Assembly (NCBI GenBank): GCA_963788215.1
Contig: CAWBFX010000003.1
Location: forward strand, 558,001-622,000
Length of the DNA stretch: 64,000 nucleotides
Direction: 5' to 3'
Source of the DNA: AC-32 sp963788215
GTDB taxonomy: Bacteria; Actinomycetota; Thermoleophilia; Gaiellales; Gaiellaceae
Below, one piece after another: positions 1 through 7,214 of this stretch (positions are counted from its first letter, which is position 1; each line of letters opens with the position of its first letter). The translations under genes were made by a program, and so were the position numbers. The notes beneath the pieces were generated by a model. The model worked only from the letters and a program-made list of their open reading frames with translations, was not told the DNA's origin and ran no database searches.

Positions 1-323
1 AACGGCAGGTCGATCACGCAGTCGACGAGCTCCTTGCCGCGGAACCGGTCGCGGACGAGCACCCAGGCGATGACGGTGCCGGCGAGCGCGTTCACGAGGG
101 CGCAGGCAGCGGAGATTCCCAGCGTCAGCTTCAGAGCCGCGATCGCCTCGGGCCTCGTCGCGTCCTGCCAGAAGCTTCCGCCGCGCGTGCTCCAGACGAG
201 GGCTGCCAGCGGCAGCAGAACGATGAGGCTCAGATAGACGAGCGCGAGGCCGGTCGCGAGCGGGGCGCCGGCCCGGCGCGAGGCCCGGGCCGGCCGCCCC
301 AGAACGGCTACGTCAACGGCCAA
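1..323 (-). CDS. cysT: Sulfate ABC transporter permease CysT/CysU (partial, N-terminal 107 residues)
   Basis: Reading the minus strand from a TTG at 323 gives a basic N-terminus, then a hydrophobic helix (about residues 24-45), then the segment TRPEAIAALKLTLGIS and a second helix ending in AWVLVRDRFRGKELVD. This is the conserved first part of the CysT/CysW inner-membrane sulfate permeases, up to the region before the EAA loop; the rest lies beyond the window edge. The start codon overlaps the 3' end of the sulfate-binding protein gene by 11 bases, so the two are translationally coupled in one sulfate-import operon. The family is clear; CysT rather than CysW is inferred from its position directly after the binding protein. 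Confidence 0.8.
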   Translation of the reverse strand, partial: MAVDVAVLGRPARASRRAGAPLATGLALVYLSLIVLLPLAALVWSTRGGSFWQDATRPEAIAALKLTLGISAACALVNALAGTVIAWVLVRDRFRGKELVDCVIDLP

Positions 324-1296
324 GCGAGGCCTCGATGCGCGCCATGATCCCGTTCTTCGGGTCGAAGAAGCGCTTGTTCACCTTCGGCCAGCCGTTGAGG
401 CCGTAGCGCTTCGAACGGATCGTGAAGAGGCCCGGCGGGTTGTACAGGCGGTAGTGCTTCGCGACGCTCTTGACGACCGGCTTGAAGCCCTGCTCGCCGA
501 ACGCGCGCTGGGCGGTCGCCGACCAGAGGTACTTGAAAAACGCCTTCGCGGCGGGCTTCGAGAGGCCGGTCTTCGTGAGGGCGACCGGCGTCTCGATGAG
601 GAGGGTCGCCTTCGGAACGTGGTACTCGGTGTGGGCGCCCTTCTTCTCGGCGTAGATCGCGTCGTTCTGGTACGTCAGCAGGACATCGCCCTTCCCCTGC
701 GCGAAGATGCTGAGCGCGTCGCGGGCGCTCGCCGGCTGGACGGGCACGTGGTGGAAGAGCTTGTAGAGGTACCTGATCGCCTGCTTGTCGGTCTTGCCGG
801 AGCGACGAAGCGCGCCGTAGCCGGCCATCACGTTCCAGCGGGCGCCGCCGGAGGTGAACGGGTTCGGCGTGATCACCTGGATGCCTGGCTTGACCAGGTC
901 GCCCCAGCCCGTGATGTGCTTGGGGTTGCCGTCGCGCACGACGAAGACGACGACCGAGGTGGAGACGACGCCCTGGTAGCGGTTGGCCTTCCGCCAGTTC
1001 TTCGGGACGATGTTCTTCTTGACCAGGTAGTCGACGTCCGGGTCCAGCGCGAGCGCGACGAGGTCGGCCGACAGTCCGCCGGCAACCGCTCGGGCCTGGT
1101 CTCCGGAGGCGGCGTAGGAGGTGTTGACGCTGACCCCGTTCCCCGCAGCCGTCTTCTGGAAGGCGCCGATGATGTTCGTGTACGCGTCCTTCGGCGTGGA
1201 GTAGGCGACGAGGTCGACCGAGCCGCCGCGGGTCGCGCCACCCGCGCTGCCCGCGAGAACCCCTGCCAGGATCAGACCGATGCAAATACGTCGCAT
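313..1296 (-). CDS. Sulfate ABC transporter substrate-binding protein
   Basis: A 327-residue secreted protein with a short basic N-terminus, a hydrophobic signal segment (residues 4-20) and no lipobox cysteine. The mature part has the Sbp/CysP hallmarks: VDLVAYSTPKDAYTNI near the start, SGDQARAV, SADLVALALDPDVDYL, the NPFTSGGARWNVMAGYGA oxyanion-binding stretch at about 144-163, and GKGDVLLTYQNDAI. It captures sulfate or thiosulfate outside the membrane for the adjacent permease. The length is typical. An AAGGAGATGG ribosome-binding site precedes the ATG. It is transcribed divergently from a trans-sulfuration enzyme, which supports a sulfur-assimilation locus. Sulfate and thiosulfate specificity cannot be separated from sequence alone. 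Confidence 0.93.
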   Translation of the reverse strand: MRRICIGLILAGVLAGSAGGATRGGSVDLVAYSTPKDAYTNIIGAFQKTAAGNGVSVNTSYAASGDQARAVAGGLSADLVALALDPDVDYLVKKNIVPKNWRKANRYQGVVSTSVVVFVVRDGNPKHITGWGDLVKPGIQVITPNPFTSGGARWNVMAGYGALRRSGKTDKQAIRYLYKLFHHVPVQPASARDALSIFAQGKGDVLLTYQNDAIYAEKKGAHTEYHVPKATLLIETPVALTKTGLSKPAAKAFFKYLWSATAQRAFGEQGFKPVVKSVAKHYRLYNPPGLFTIRSKRYGLNGWPKVNKRFFDPKNGIMARIEASLGR

Positions 1297-1329
1297 TCCA
1301 TCTCCTTATTTCTCGATTTTCTCGACTAG

Positions 1330-1367
1330 ATTGCTGGACAATAGGTGGCTCGTCTTCTGCACGTCAA
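1330..1367 (-). promoter_or_regulatory. Promoter of the sulfate operon with an overlapping ATTG-N5-CAAT inverted repeat
   Basis: On the minus strand TTGACG (1367-1362) and TATTGT (1343-1338) are separated by 18 bases, a good sigma-70-type promoter about 40 bases upstream of the sulfate-binding protein. The inverted repeat ATTG-CTGGA-CAAT (1330-1342) covers the -10 element, a position suited to repression. Two direct TCGAGAAA motifs lie between it and the ribosome-binding site. The regulator is unknown; control by sulfur or cysteine status is inference from the neighbouring genes. Confidence 0.5.
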
Positions 1368-1398
1368 GTCGGAACCGTCGCGTGCTTAGAGTGAACGC

Positions 1399-2346
1399 GT
1401 GGATCCGCTCGACCGCTCGACGACGTGGCCCTACGAGGACGGTGAGCCGGGCGCCTTCTACTACCAGCGCTACGCGCACCCGACCGGCGTCGCGGCCGAG
1501 CGTGCGCTCGGTGAGCTCGAAGGCGGCGAGGCGCTGCTCTTTCCGTCGGGCTCGGGCGCGATCACGGCCCTGGTACTCGCGCTCCTGGAACCGGGGCAGA
1601 CGATCGCGCTCGCGGAGGGCGGCTACTACGGAACCGGGCAGCTGTTCGAGGCGCTCGAGCGCTGGGGGGTGCGCCACGTGGAGTTCGACCAGACCGGCCC
1701 GCCGCCCGAGGGCGTCGACCTGATCTGGCTTGAAGCGCCGTCGAACCCGTACCTGACGATGCCCGACCTGGAGGCCGCGGCCGCACATCCGGCGCGGGTG
1801 GTCGTCGACTCGACCGCCGCGACTCCCATCTACCTGCGGCCGCTCGAGCACGCCGCCGACTTCGCCGTCCACAGCGCGACGAAGTACCTCGGCGGCCACT
1901 CCGATGTCCTGCTCGGCGCGGTGGTGTGCGGCTCGGGCGAGGACGCCAAGCGATTGCGTGACTTCCGCGGCCGCACGGGGATCGTTGCCGCGCCCGACCC
2001 CTGCTGGCTGCTGTTGCGCAGCCTCAAGACACTGCGCGTGCGGATGGAGCGGATCACGGCGACCGCCCAGGAGCTGGCCGAGCGGCTGCGCGGCCATCCG
2101 GCGGTCTCGGAGGTCCGGTACCCCGGCTTCGGCGGGCTGATGTCGTTCGACGTCGCCGATCCGCGCAAGGTCGAGACGTCGCTTCGCGTGATCAAGAACG
2201 CGACGAGCCTCGGCGGGACCGAGTCGCTGCTCGAGAGCCGGCGCCGCTGGGAGGGCGAGCGAGTGCCCGAGGGCCTGCTGCGGTTGAGCGTCGGGCTCGA
2301 GGACGCCGACGAGCTCTGGGCGGATCTGGCGCAAGCGCTCGCGTGA
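1399..2346 (+). CDS. Cys/Met metabolism PLP-dependent enzyme (cystathionine gamma-synthase/lyase family)
   Basis: A 315-residue fold-type I PLP enzyme. The motifs YYQRYAHPTG (residues 21-30), FPSGSGAI (48-55), WLEAPSNPYL (110-119) and VVDSTAATP (135-143) match the MetB/MetC/MetY family, and HSATKYLGGHSD contains the PLP Schiff-base lysine at K162. It would catalyse beta/gamma elimination or replacement at sulfur-amino-acid side chains. At 315 residues it is shorter than the usual 380-400: the N-terminal arm and part of the C-terminal domain are trimmed. The GTG start is close to the divergent sulfate promoter, and the 3' end overlaps the next gene as GTGA. The exact substrate is not predictable. 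Confidence 0.85.
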   Translation: MDPLDRSTTWPYEDGEPGAFYYQRYAHPTGVAAERALGELEGGEALLFPSGSGAITALVLALLEPGQTIALAEGGYYGTGQLFEALERWGVRHVEFDQTGPPPEGVDLIWLEAPSNPYLTMPDLEAAAAHPARVVVDSTAATPIYLRPLEHAADFAVHSATKYLGGHSDVLLGAVVCGSGEDAKRLRDFRGRTGIVAAPDPCWLLLRSLKTLRVRMERITATAQELAERLRGHPAVSEVRYPGFGGLMSFDVADPRKVETSLRVIKNATSLGGTESLLESRRRWEGERVPEGLLRLSVGLEDADELWADLAQALA

Positions 2347-3602
2347 GCACCGTCATCTTCTTTCCCGAGGGCGCGTTCGGCCCGACGAACAACTGCGTCG
2401 GGATCGGCCGTGTGCTCCTCGAACGCGGCCACCGGGTCGTGTTCGTCGTCGAGGAGTCGTTCGCTGGCACGCTCGAGGCGCAGGGCTTCGAGGAGGCGCT
2501 GATGCGGCTCAAGCCGGCTCCCGACGTGGAGGAGGCTCCGGGCCAGTTCTGGAAGGACTTCGTGCGCGACACCGCGCCCGAGTTCCGCAAGCCGACGATC
2601 GAGCAGCTCGAGACGTTCATCCTCCCGGTCTGGCAGGAGCTCGTGGACGGCGCGCGCTACGCCGACGACCGCTTGCGGGAGATCTTCGGCGAGCTCGAGC
2701 CGGACGTGATCGTCCAGGACAACGTGGTCTCGTTCCCGGCAGTGCCGGCGAGCGGGCTGCCGTGGGTGCGGATCGTCTCCTGCAACCCGCTCGAGCTCAA
2801 GGACCCTGCGCTGCCGCCGACGTTCTCGGGCTACCCGACGGGCGACACCGTTCTGTGGGACGAGTTCCGGGCGCGCTACCGCGAGCTGCACGAGCCGCTG
2901 TGGCGCGAGTTCTCGGCGTTCTGCGAGGAGCGCGGCGCACCGCCGCTGCCGGAGCTCGAGCTGATCCACGAGTCGCCCTTCCTCGACCTCTATCTGTACC
3001 CGGGCGAGCTCGACTACGAGCGCTCGCGGCCGCTCGGGCGGCAGTGGCGCCGGCTCGACTCGTGCGTCCGGTCGGTGGACGAGCCCTGGGACGCTCCGCG
3101 AGGGGACGGCGCGCTCGTCTACGTCTCGCTCGGCAGCCTCGGGTCAGCGGACGTCGAGCTGATGAACCGCCTCGTCGCGGCGCTGGCGGAGACCTCGCAC
3201 CGTTACGTCGTCTCGAAGGGCCCGCAGCACGAGCTGATCGAGCTCGCGCCGAACATGACCGGCGCCGAGTTCCTGCCGCAGCCGGCGATCCTGCCGCACG
3301 TCGACCTCGTGATCACGCACGGCGGCAACAACACGGTCACCGAGGCCGTCCACTTCGGCAAGCCGATGCTCGTGCTCCCCTTGTTCTGGGACCAGTACGA
3401 CAATGCCCAGCGCGTGGCGGAATGCGGTTTCGGCGAGCGCCTTTCGACCTATGCGTTCGAGGACGCCGAGCTACACGGCGCGATCGAGCGGCTGCTAGCC
3501 GCCGAGCGGCCGCAGCTCCGCGAAGCATCGGCGCGCCTGCAGGCGAGCCCCGGGACGGTCAAGGCAGCCGACCTGATCCTGGAGCTCGCCCGCAAGCAGT
3601 AG
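2343..3602 (+). CDS. UDP-glycosyltransferase, MGT/GT1 family
   Basis: A 419-residue GT-B glycosyltransferase. The N-terminal acceptor domain begins with a Rossmann strand and PEGAFGPTNNCVGIGRVLLERGH. The C-terminal donor domain has ALVYVSLGSLGS, then AEFLPQPAILPHVDLVITHGG, NNTVTEAVHFGKPMLVLP and DQYDNAQ at about residues 300-350, which is the GT1 nucleotide-sugar signature (HGG...P...DQ). Such enzymes glucosylate small hydrophobic acceptors such as macrolides, carotenoids or xenobiotics. It overlaps the PLP enzyme by four bases and is probably co-translated with it, although the functional link to sulfur metabolism is unclear. Confidence 0.9.
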   Translation: MSTVIFFPEGAFGPTNNCVGIGRVLLERGHRVVFVVEESFAGTLEAQGFEEALMRLKPAPDVEEAPGQFWKDFVRDTAPEFRKPTIEQLETFILPVWQELVDGARYADDRLREIFGELEPDVIVQDNVVSFPAVPASGLPWVRIVSCNPLELKDPALPPTFSGYPTGDTVLWDEFRARYRELHEPLWREFSAFCEERGAPPLPELELIHESPFLDLYLYPGELDYERSRPLGRQWRRLDSCVRSVDEPWDAPRGDGALVYVSLGSLGSADVELMNRLVAALAETSHRYVVSKGPQHELIELAPNMTGAEFLPQPAILPHVDLVITHGGNNTVTEAVHFGKPMLVLPLFWDQYDNAQRVAECGFGERLSTYAFEDAELHGAIERLLAAERPQLREASARLQASPGTVKAADLILELARKQ

Positions 3603-3608
3603 TCGGCC

Positions 3609-4673
3609 TCAGCCGCCGACGATCTGGCCGAAGAGCCCGTGACTCTCGTCGTCCGGGCCGGCCGTGAAGAAGAGCGTGCCGGTCGGGCCGTTGTTGCCGC
3701 CCTTGCCGAACTGCAGCGCCCAGAGGCCGTCGATTGACAGAGACTTGCCGCTCGAGTCGCGCAGCTCGCCGCGGTGCTCGAAGTGCCCGTTGCCGAGCTC
3801 CGCGTACGCGTTGATCTGCCCGTCGCCGAAGTTGCCGACGAGCAGGTCACCGGCGAAGCGCCCGAACGTCGAAGGCGCAAGCGCGAGGCCCCACGGCGCG
3901 TTGAGCTGGCCGTGCTGCGCGACGCGCGCGAGCAGGTTCCCGGCTAGGTCGTAGACGTCCACGAAGCCCTTGCCCTGGCCGGCGACCTCGTCCTCGGCGT
4001 CGGCGTCCTGCTGCGCGTACGTCACGAACACGCGGTCGCCGACGGTCTGGATCCCGAACGGCGCGTAGCCGCTCGGCAGGCTCCGATCGACGAATCCGCC
4101 CGTGACGGGCGTGAAGGCCCCGTCGAAGACGTCGACACGCGCGTTGTGGAAGTCGGCCGCGTAGAGCCGCGGGCCGCGGGACGTGTCGGAGATCGCGAGG
4201 CCCTTGTAGATCGCATCGTCATTCAGGTCCGCAACCACGACGGAGTTCGTCCCCTGCGCCGGGTTCCAGCCGAGAACCTTGCCCTCTTCAGTGTCGAACA
4301 GGAACCGCGCCGCTCCGCCGCTCGGGAGCGCAAAGCCGGTCGTTGGATTGAAGACCGTGCCGGTCGGCGCATTGTGGACGTCGACGACGAGCGCCTGCGG
4401 CTGGCCGTCGGAGCCGCGGTAGAGCGTCGACTTGTCGGTGCCGTTGTCGGCGACCCACCATGGGGTCGTCGGCCCGGAGGTCAGGCCCCAGGCGTTGACG
4501 AGGTTCGGATCGGTGTTCGGCGCCACGCCGGACTGGTCGGACACCAGCGGGACAACGGTGAACGAGTTGCTCGGCGCGGCCCGCAGCGGCGTGACCGCGA
4601 TTGCGGCGAGGCCGAACATGAGCGCCAGCGCGAGCAGCGCACGTCGGCGCGAATCGGAAAGAAGCTCTCCCAC
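3609..4673 (-). CDS. Secreted TIGR03118 family protein (beta-propeller-like)
   Basis: A 354-residue exported protein. The GTG at 4673 is chosen because AAGGAGG sits six bases upstream; a longer upstream reading would run through the tRNA gene and is rejected. The N-terminus (SDSRRRALLALALMFGLAA) is a signal peptide ending near RAAPS. The mature part has NTDPNLVNAWGLTSGPTTPWW, then repeated blades with GTVFNPT, LYAADFHNARVDVFD, NAPWGLALAP and GDLLVGNFGDG, typical of TIGR03118, whose members are predicted NHL-like beta-propellers of unknown function. It is convergent with the GT1 gene and stands alone. Confidence 0.85.
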   Translation of the reverse strand: MGELLSDSRRRALLALALMFGLAAIAVTPLRAAPSNSFTVVPLVSDQSGVAPNTDPNLVNAWGLTSGPTTPWWVADNGTDKSTLYRGSDGQPQALVVDVHNAPTGTVFNPTTGFALPSGGAARFLFDTEEGKVLGWNPAQGTNSVVVADLNDDAIYKGLAISDTSRGPRLYAADFHNARVDVFDGAFTPVTGGFVDRSLPSGYAPFGIQTVGDRVFVTYAQQDADAEDEVAGQGKGFVDVYDLAGNLLARVAQHGQLNAPWGLALAPSTFGRFAGDLLVGNFGDGQINAYAELGNGHFEHRGELRDSSGKSLSIDGLWALQFGKGGNNGPTGTLFFTAGPDDESHGLFGQIVGG

Positions 4674-4739
4674 TTCCACCCTCCTTGAGTCGGGGACCCC
4701 GCGGATTGGTACGGAGGAGGGTGCCGAGCGGTTTCGGAG

Positions 4740-4813
4740 AGCCGGAGGTGGGATTCGAACCCACGACCTACGCATTACAAATGCGTTGCTCTGACCAGCT
4801 GAGCTACTCCGGC
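4740..4813 (-). tRNA. tRNA-Thr(UGU)
   Basis: The minus strand folds into a complete cloverleaf of 74 bases. The acceptor stem GCCGGAG pairs with CTCCGGC, the D-arm is GCTC-GAGC, the anticodon stem ACGCA/TGCGT encloses the loop TTTGTAA with anticodon UGU, and the T-arm is GTGGG-TTCGAAT-CCCAC. CCA is not encoded. It begins 19 bases after the clpP stop codon on the same strand, so it may be processed from a clpP read-through transcript. Confidence 0.97.
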
Positions 4814-4832
4814 ACTCCGGCCAGCGTAGCGG

Positions 4833-5420
4833 CTAGCGGTGCGCGATCACGTCGTCGATCAGGCCGTACTCGAGGGCTTCCTGGGCGCTCAGGAAGTGGT
4901 CGCGGTCGGTGTCCTCCGAGACGCGGTCGAGCGGCTGGCCGGTGTGGTCGGCGAGGATCTGCTCGACGCGGCTCTTGAGATCGAGCACCTCGCGGGCGCG
5001 GATCTCGACGTCGGAGGCCTGACCGCCGAACTGACCCGTCCAGACCTGGTGGATCAGGATCTTCGCGTTCGGGAGCGCGCTGCGCTTTCCCTTGGTGCCA
5101 GCGGCCAGCAGGACGGCGCCCATCGACATCGCGATCCCGACGCAGATCGTCCGGATGTCCGGCTTCACAAAGGTCATCGTGTCGTAGATCGCCAGGCCCG
5201 CGTAGACGTCGCCGCCGGGAGAATTGACGTAGACCGAGATGTCCTTGTCCGGGTCGTCGGACTCGAGGTGCAGGAGCTGCGCGACGACGACATTCGCGAC
5301 CTCCTCGTCGATCGGCGAGCCGACCATCACGATCCGGTCGTTGAGCAGCCGCGAGTAGATGTCGAACGAGCGCTCGCCGCGAGAGGTCTGCTCGATCACC
5401 ATGGGGACGAGTGGGCTCAT
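4833..5420 (-). CDS. clpP: ATP-dependent Clp protease proteolytic subunit ClpP
   Basis: A 195-residue serine peptidase of the ClpP tetradecamer. Visible landmarks are VYVNSPGGDVYAGLAIYDTM, the nucleophile S99 in GIAMSMGA, H124 in ILIHQ and D170 in SEDTDRDHFLSAQEALEYGL. In actinobacteria ClpP works with ClpC/ClpX in protein quality control; clpC lies 23 kb away in this window. The ATG at 5420 is preferred over an ATG seven codons upstream because it directly follows the SD of the 70-bp linker repeat. The oxyanion region reads GIAMSMGA instead of the more usual GQAASMGA, as in many second ClpP paralogues of actinobacteria. Confidence 0.95.
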   Translation of the reverse strand: MSPLVPMVIEQTSRGERSFDIYSRLLNDRIVMVGSPIDEEVANVVVAQLLHLESDDPDKDISVYVNSPGGDVYAGLAIYDTMTFVKPDIRTICVGIAMSMGAVLLAAGTKGKRSALPNAKILIHQVWTGQFGGQASDVEIRAREVLDLKSRVEQILADHTGQPLDRVSEDTDRDHFLSAQEALEYGLIDDVIAHR

Positions 5421-5487
5421 GTCCGCTCCCGGCGCCGGCAAAGCCGCCGCCTCCGCTCTTTGATGAGCTCCGTCGAGCCTACGCTCA
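5418..5487 (-). repeat. 70-bp stop-to-start linker repeat, copy A (before clpP)
   Basis: On the minus strand the element runs from the TGA stop of the upstream Cys/His protein (5487) to the ATG of clpP (5418). It contains TGAGCGTAGGCTCGACGGAG, then a GC-rich hairpin GGCGGCGGC-TTT-GCCGGCGCC, then GGGAGCGG as the ribosome-binding site. Copies B (22761-22830) and C (50710-50779) have the same 70-base length and layout. Confidence 0.9.
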
Positions 5488-5925
5488 TGCAGGCACCGCC
5501 TCTCGCACCGGTTCGAGCGTGTGCACGGGCACGCCGTACGCGTGCAGCCCGTCCGTGTCGACGATCACCGCAGGCGGGACGAAGATCTCGGCCGGCCGCG
5601 CGCAGGCTGCGCGCCAGCCGTGCCCGCCCTCGACGGTCGCGCCCCAGAGGAAGACCCGGCCGAAGACGCGCGCCTCGGCGCCGACGGCGAGGTAGTGGGC
5701 CCAGGCCGCAAGCTCGCGGCCGGCGTGGATCCCGCACTCGCAGGCGCGCGCGGGCGCCTCGTGGTCGTGCCGGACGCAGGTCGCGCGCAGGGGCTCATCG
5801 ACCGGCCACGGGTCGCCGTAGAGCACGCTCACGAGCAGGCCGTCCTCCACGCGCCAGACCTTCCAGCCGATGGTCGGCTGGAGGGCTTCCGCGCCCCACT
5901 CCCGCTCGATCCGGCCGGTTCTCAT
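5485..5925 (-). CDS. Conserved hypothetical protein with a Cys/His cluster
   Basis: A 146-residue protein of unknown function. It starts at the ATG overlapping the TGA of the upstream regulator (ATGA). It has an N-terminal aromatic segment (GWKVWRVEDGLLVSVLYGDPW), a central cluster RATCVRHDHEAPARACECG with three cysteines and two histidines that could bind metal, and a C-terminal half with AVGAEARVFGRVFLWGATV and a final PPAVIVDTDGLHAYGVP. Its stop codon is the first triplet of the linker before clpP, so regulator, this gene and clpP may form one transcript. No family name can be assigned with confidence. Confidence 0.7.
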   Translation of the reverse strand: MRTGRIEREWGAEALQPTIGWKVWRVEDGLLVSVLYGDPWPVDEPLRATCVRHDHEAPARACECGIHAGRELAAWAHYLAVGAEARVFGRVFLWGATVEGGHGWRAACARPAEIFVPPAVIVDTDGLHAYGVPVHTLEPVREAVPA

Positions 5926-6311
5926 TCTTCCTCGGCGAGCCACGCGAGGATCGCCTCGCGCGAGAAACGCCACTCCTCTCCGAGCTTGCGGCCGGGGAGC
6001 TCCTTCTTCTCCGCGAGCTCGATCAGCGTTGCCTCCTCGATCTGAAGCAGGCCGGCGAGCTGTGCCGGCGTCAGGATCTCGAGCTCCTCCGCCGGCCGAA
6101 ACGAGTGCCGCCCGACATCCATCTCCGAGCCGCCGAGCGCGCTGAGCGAGCCGAGGTCGGACGGGTCGACGTAGCGCGAGACGAGGCGCGTGATCAGCTC
6201 GCGCTTCGGCGCCCCGAGCACGTTCGAGGCGTGGTGCAGCTTGGCAGCCTCCGCGGAAGGGATCCGCACGAAAAGCGGCGTGTCGTCTACGTCTCGCCTG
6301 GGTCGCGCCAT
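5922..6311 (-). CDS. DNA-binding regulator with N-terminal RHH-like and C-terminal excisionase-type HTH
   Basis: A 129-residue protein. Residues 1-50 (TPLFVRIPSAEAAKLHHASN... KRELITRLVSRYV) resemble a ribbon-helix-helix module. Residues 78-129 (EILTPAQLAGLLQIEEATLIELAEKKELPGRKLGEEWRFSREAILAWL) are a helix-turn-helix of the excisionase/MerR-like HTH_17 type. It is probably a local transcription factor. Its ATG lies five bases from a triple GATATC array, which is the likely autoregulatory operator. It is coupled by ATGA overlap to the following unknown gene. Confidence 0.75.
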   Translation of the reverse strand: MARPRRDVDDTPLFVRIPSAEAAKLHHASNVLGAPKRELITRLVSRYVDPSDLGSLSALGGSEMDVGRHSFRPAEELEILTPAQLAGLLQIEEATLIELAEKKELPGRKLGEEWRFSREAILAWLAEEE

Positions 6312-6315
6312 TGCA

Positions 6316-6340
6316 GATATCTAGATATCAAAAAGATATC
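6316..6340. promoter_or_regulatory. Triple GATATC operator upstream of the RHH/HTH regulator
   Basis: GATATC occurs at 6316-6321, 6324-6329 and 6335-6340. The first two form the perfect 14-bp palindrome GATATCTAGATATC. This AT-rich island in about 70% GC DNA sits directly upstream of the regulator ATG at 6311, as expected for an autoregulated operator; binding by that protein is inferred. Confidence 0.6.
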
Positions 6341-6447
6341 CAGCGCGCAAGGCCACATCTCCCCTGGGTGGGTGGGGGTTTGGGACGGTACCCGCCAACC
6401 GCGCACGCATGTGTGACGCGTTCGTGCCGATTCTGTGAAATCGGCGG

Positions 6448-7110
6448 CTACGACAGAACTTGCCGCGTCTGCTGGTGCTGCAAGACCTTGCGCTTCACGC
6501 GCTGCAGGGCGTTGTCGATCGTCTTCGTGTCGCAGCCGAGGCGCTCCGCCATCGTCTCGTACGACTCGCCTTCGAGGTACAGCTTCAAAGCGTCCGCCTC
6601 GAGCTTCGACAACCCCGTCCCCAGCGTGAACACGAGCGACTGCAGCTCCTCGGTCGAGATCACGCAGACCGACGGGTCGTCGACCGACGGGCCGGGCAGG
6701 GCGTCGCCGAGGGTGCAGTCGCCCTCGCTCTCCTGGCCCGCGGGCGTGTGGCTGAAAGACACGTACGTGTTCAGCGGCGAGTGCTTGAACCGCGTCGCGC
6801 TCTTGATCGCGGTGATGATCTGCCGCGTCACGCAGAGCTCGGCGAAGCTGCGGAACGACGAAAGCTCGGGACTGAAGTCGCGCACCGCCTTGTAGAGGCC
6901 GATCAGGCCCTCCTGGATGAGGTCGTCGGCGTCGCCGCCGGCGAGGAAGTACGAGCTCGCCTTCAGCCGGACGAAGCCGTGGTACCGGCGAATCAGCTCG
7001 TCGAGCGCCTTCTGGTCGCCGTTGCGAGCCCGCATCACGAGCTGCAGGTCCGCGAGTTCTCGCTGAAGCTTCTGCGGTGTCTGGAGCTGCTGAGCTGGTC
7101 GAGCGGGCAT
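6448..7110 (-). CDS. sigH: RNA polymerase sigma factor, SigH (sigma-30) type
   Basis: A 220-residue sigma-70 family protein. Region 2 covers ALDELIRRYHGFVRLKAS, then GGDADDLIQEGLIGLYKAV and SFRSFAELCVTRQIITAI; region 4 is LSKLEADALKLYLEG then SYETMAERLGCDTKTIDNAL. The DLIQEG and SFRSFAELC motifs match the Bacillus SigH/SigB group rather than ECF factors. The ATG at 7110 is chosen because GAGGGG stands upstream; a TTG twelve codons further up lacks one. It lies downstream of yacP as in Bacillus. Its role here (stationary phase or stress) is inference; actinobacterial homologues are common in Thermoleophilia. Confidence 0.9.
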   Translation of the reverse strand: MPARPAQQLQTPQKLQRELADLQLVMRARNGDQKALDELIRRYHGFVRLKASSYFLAGGDADDLIQEGLIGLYKAVRDFSPELSSFRSFAELCVTRQIITAIKSATRFKHSPLNTYVSFSHTPAGQESEGDCTLGDALPGPSVDDPSVCVISTEELQSLVFTLGTGLSKLEADALKLYLEGESYETMAERLGCDTKTIDNALQRVKRKVLQHQQTRQVLS

Positions 7111-7168
7111 TGCTTCCCCCTCGCTGAGGACAGGCGAGCTTTGCAAGCCTCACCCTTTGGTTGAGGTG

Positions 7169-7197
7169 AAGGTAGCAAGGTCCCAACACAATTTCAA
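7169..7197 (-). promoter_or_regulatory. Predicted promoter of sigH
   Basis: On the minus strand TTGAAA (7197-7192) and TACCTT (7174-7169) are 17 bases apart, about 60 bases upstream of the sigH ATG in the only sizeable gap of the cysS-rlmB-yacP-sigH run. It would let sigH be transcribed independently of the upstream genes. Confidence 0.4.
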
Positions 7198-7214
7198 GAC
7201 ATTGCGTTTGATCT

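Noticed and set aside
4674..4775. N-terminal extension of the TIGR03118 protein to 4775
   Set aside because: It would run through the tRNA-Thr gene; GTG 4673 has a strong SD and starts directly before the signal peptide.
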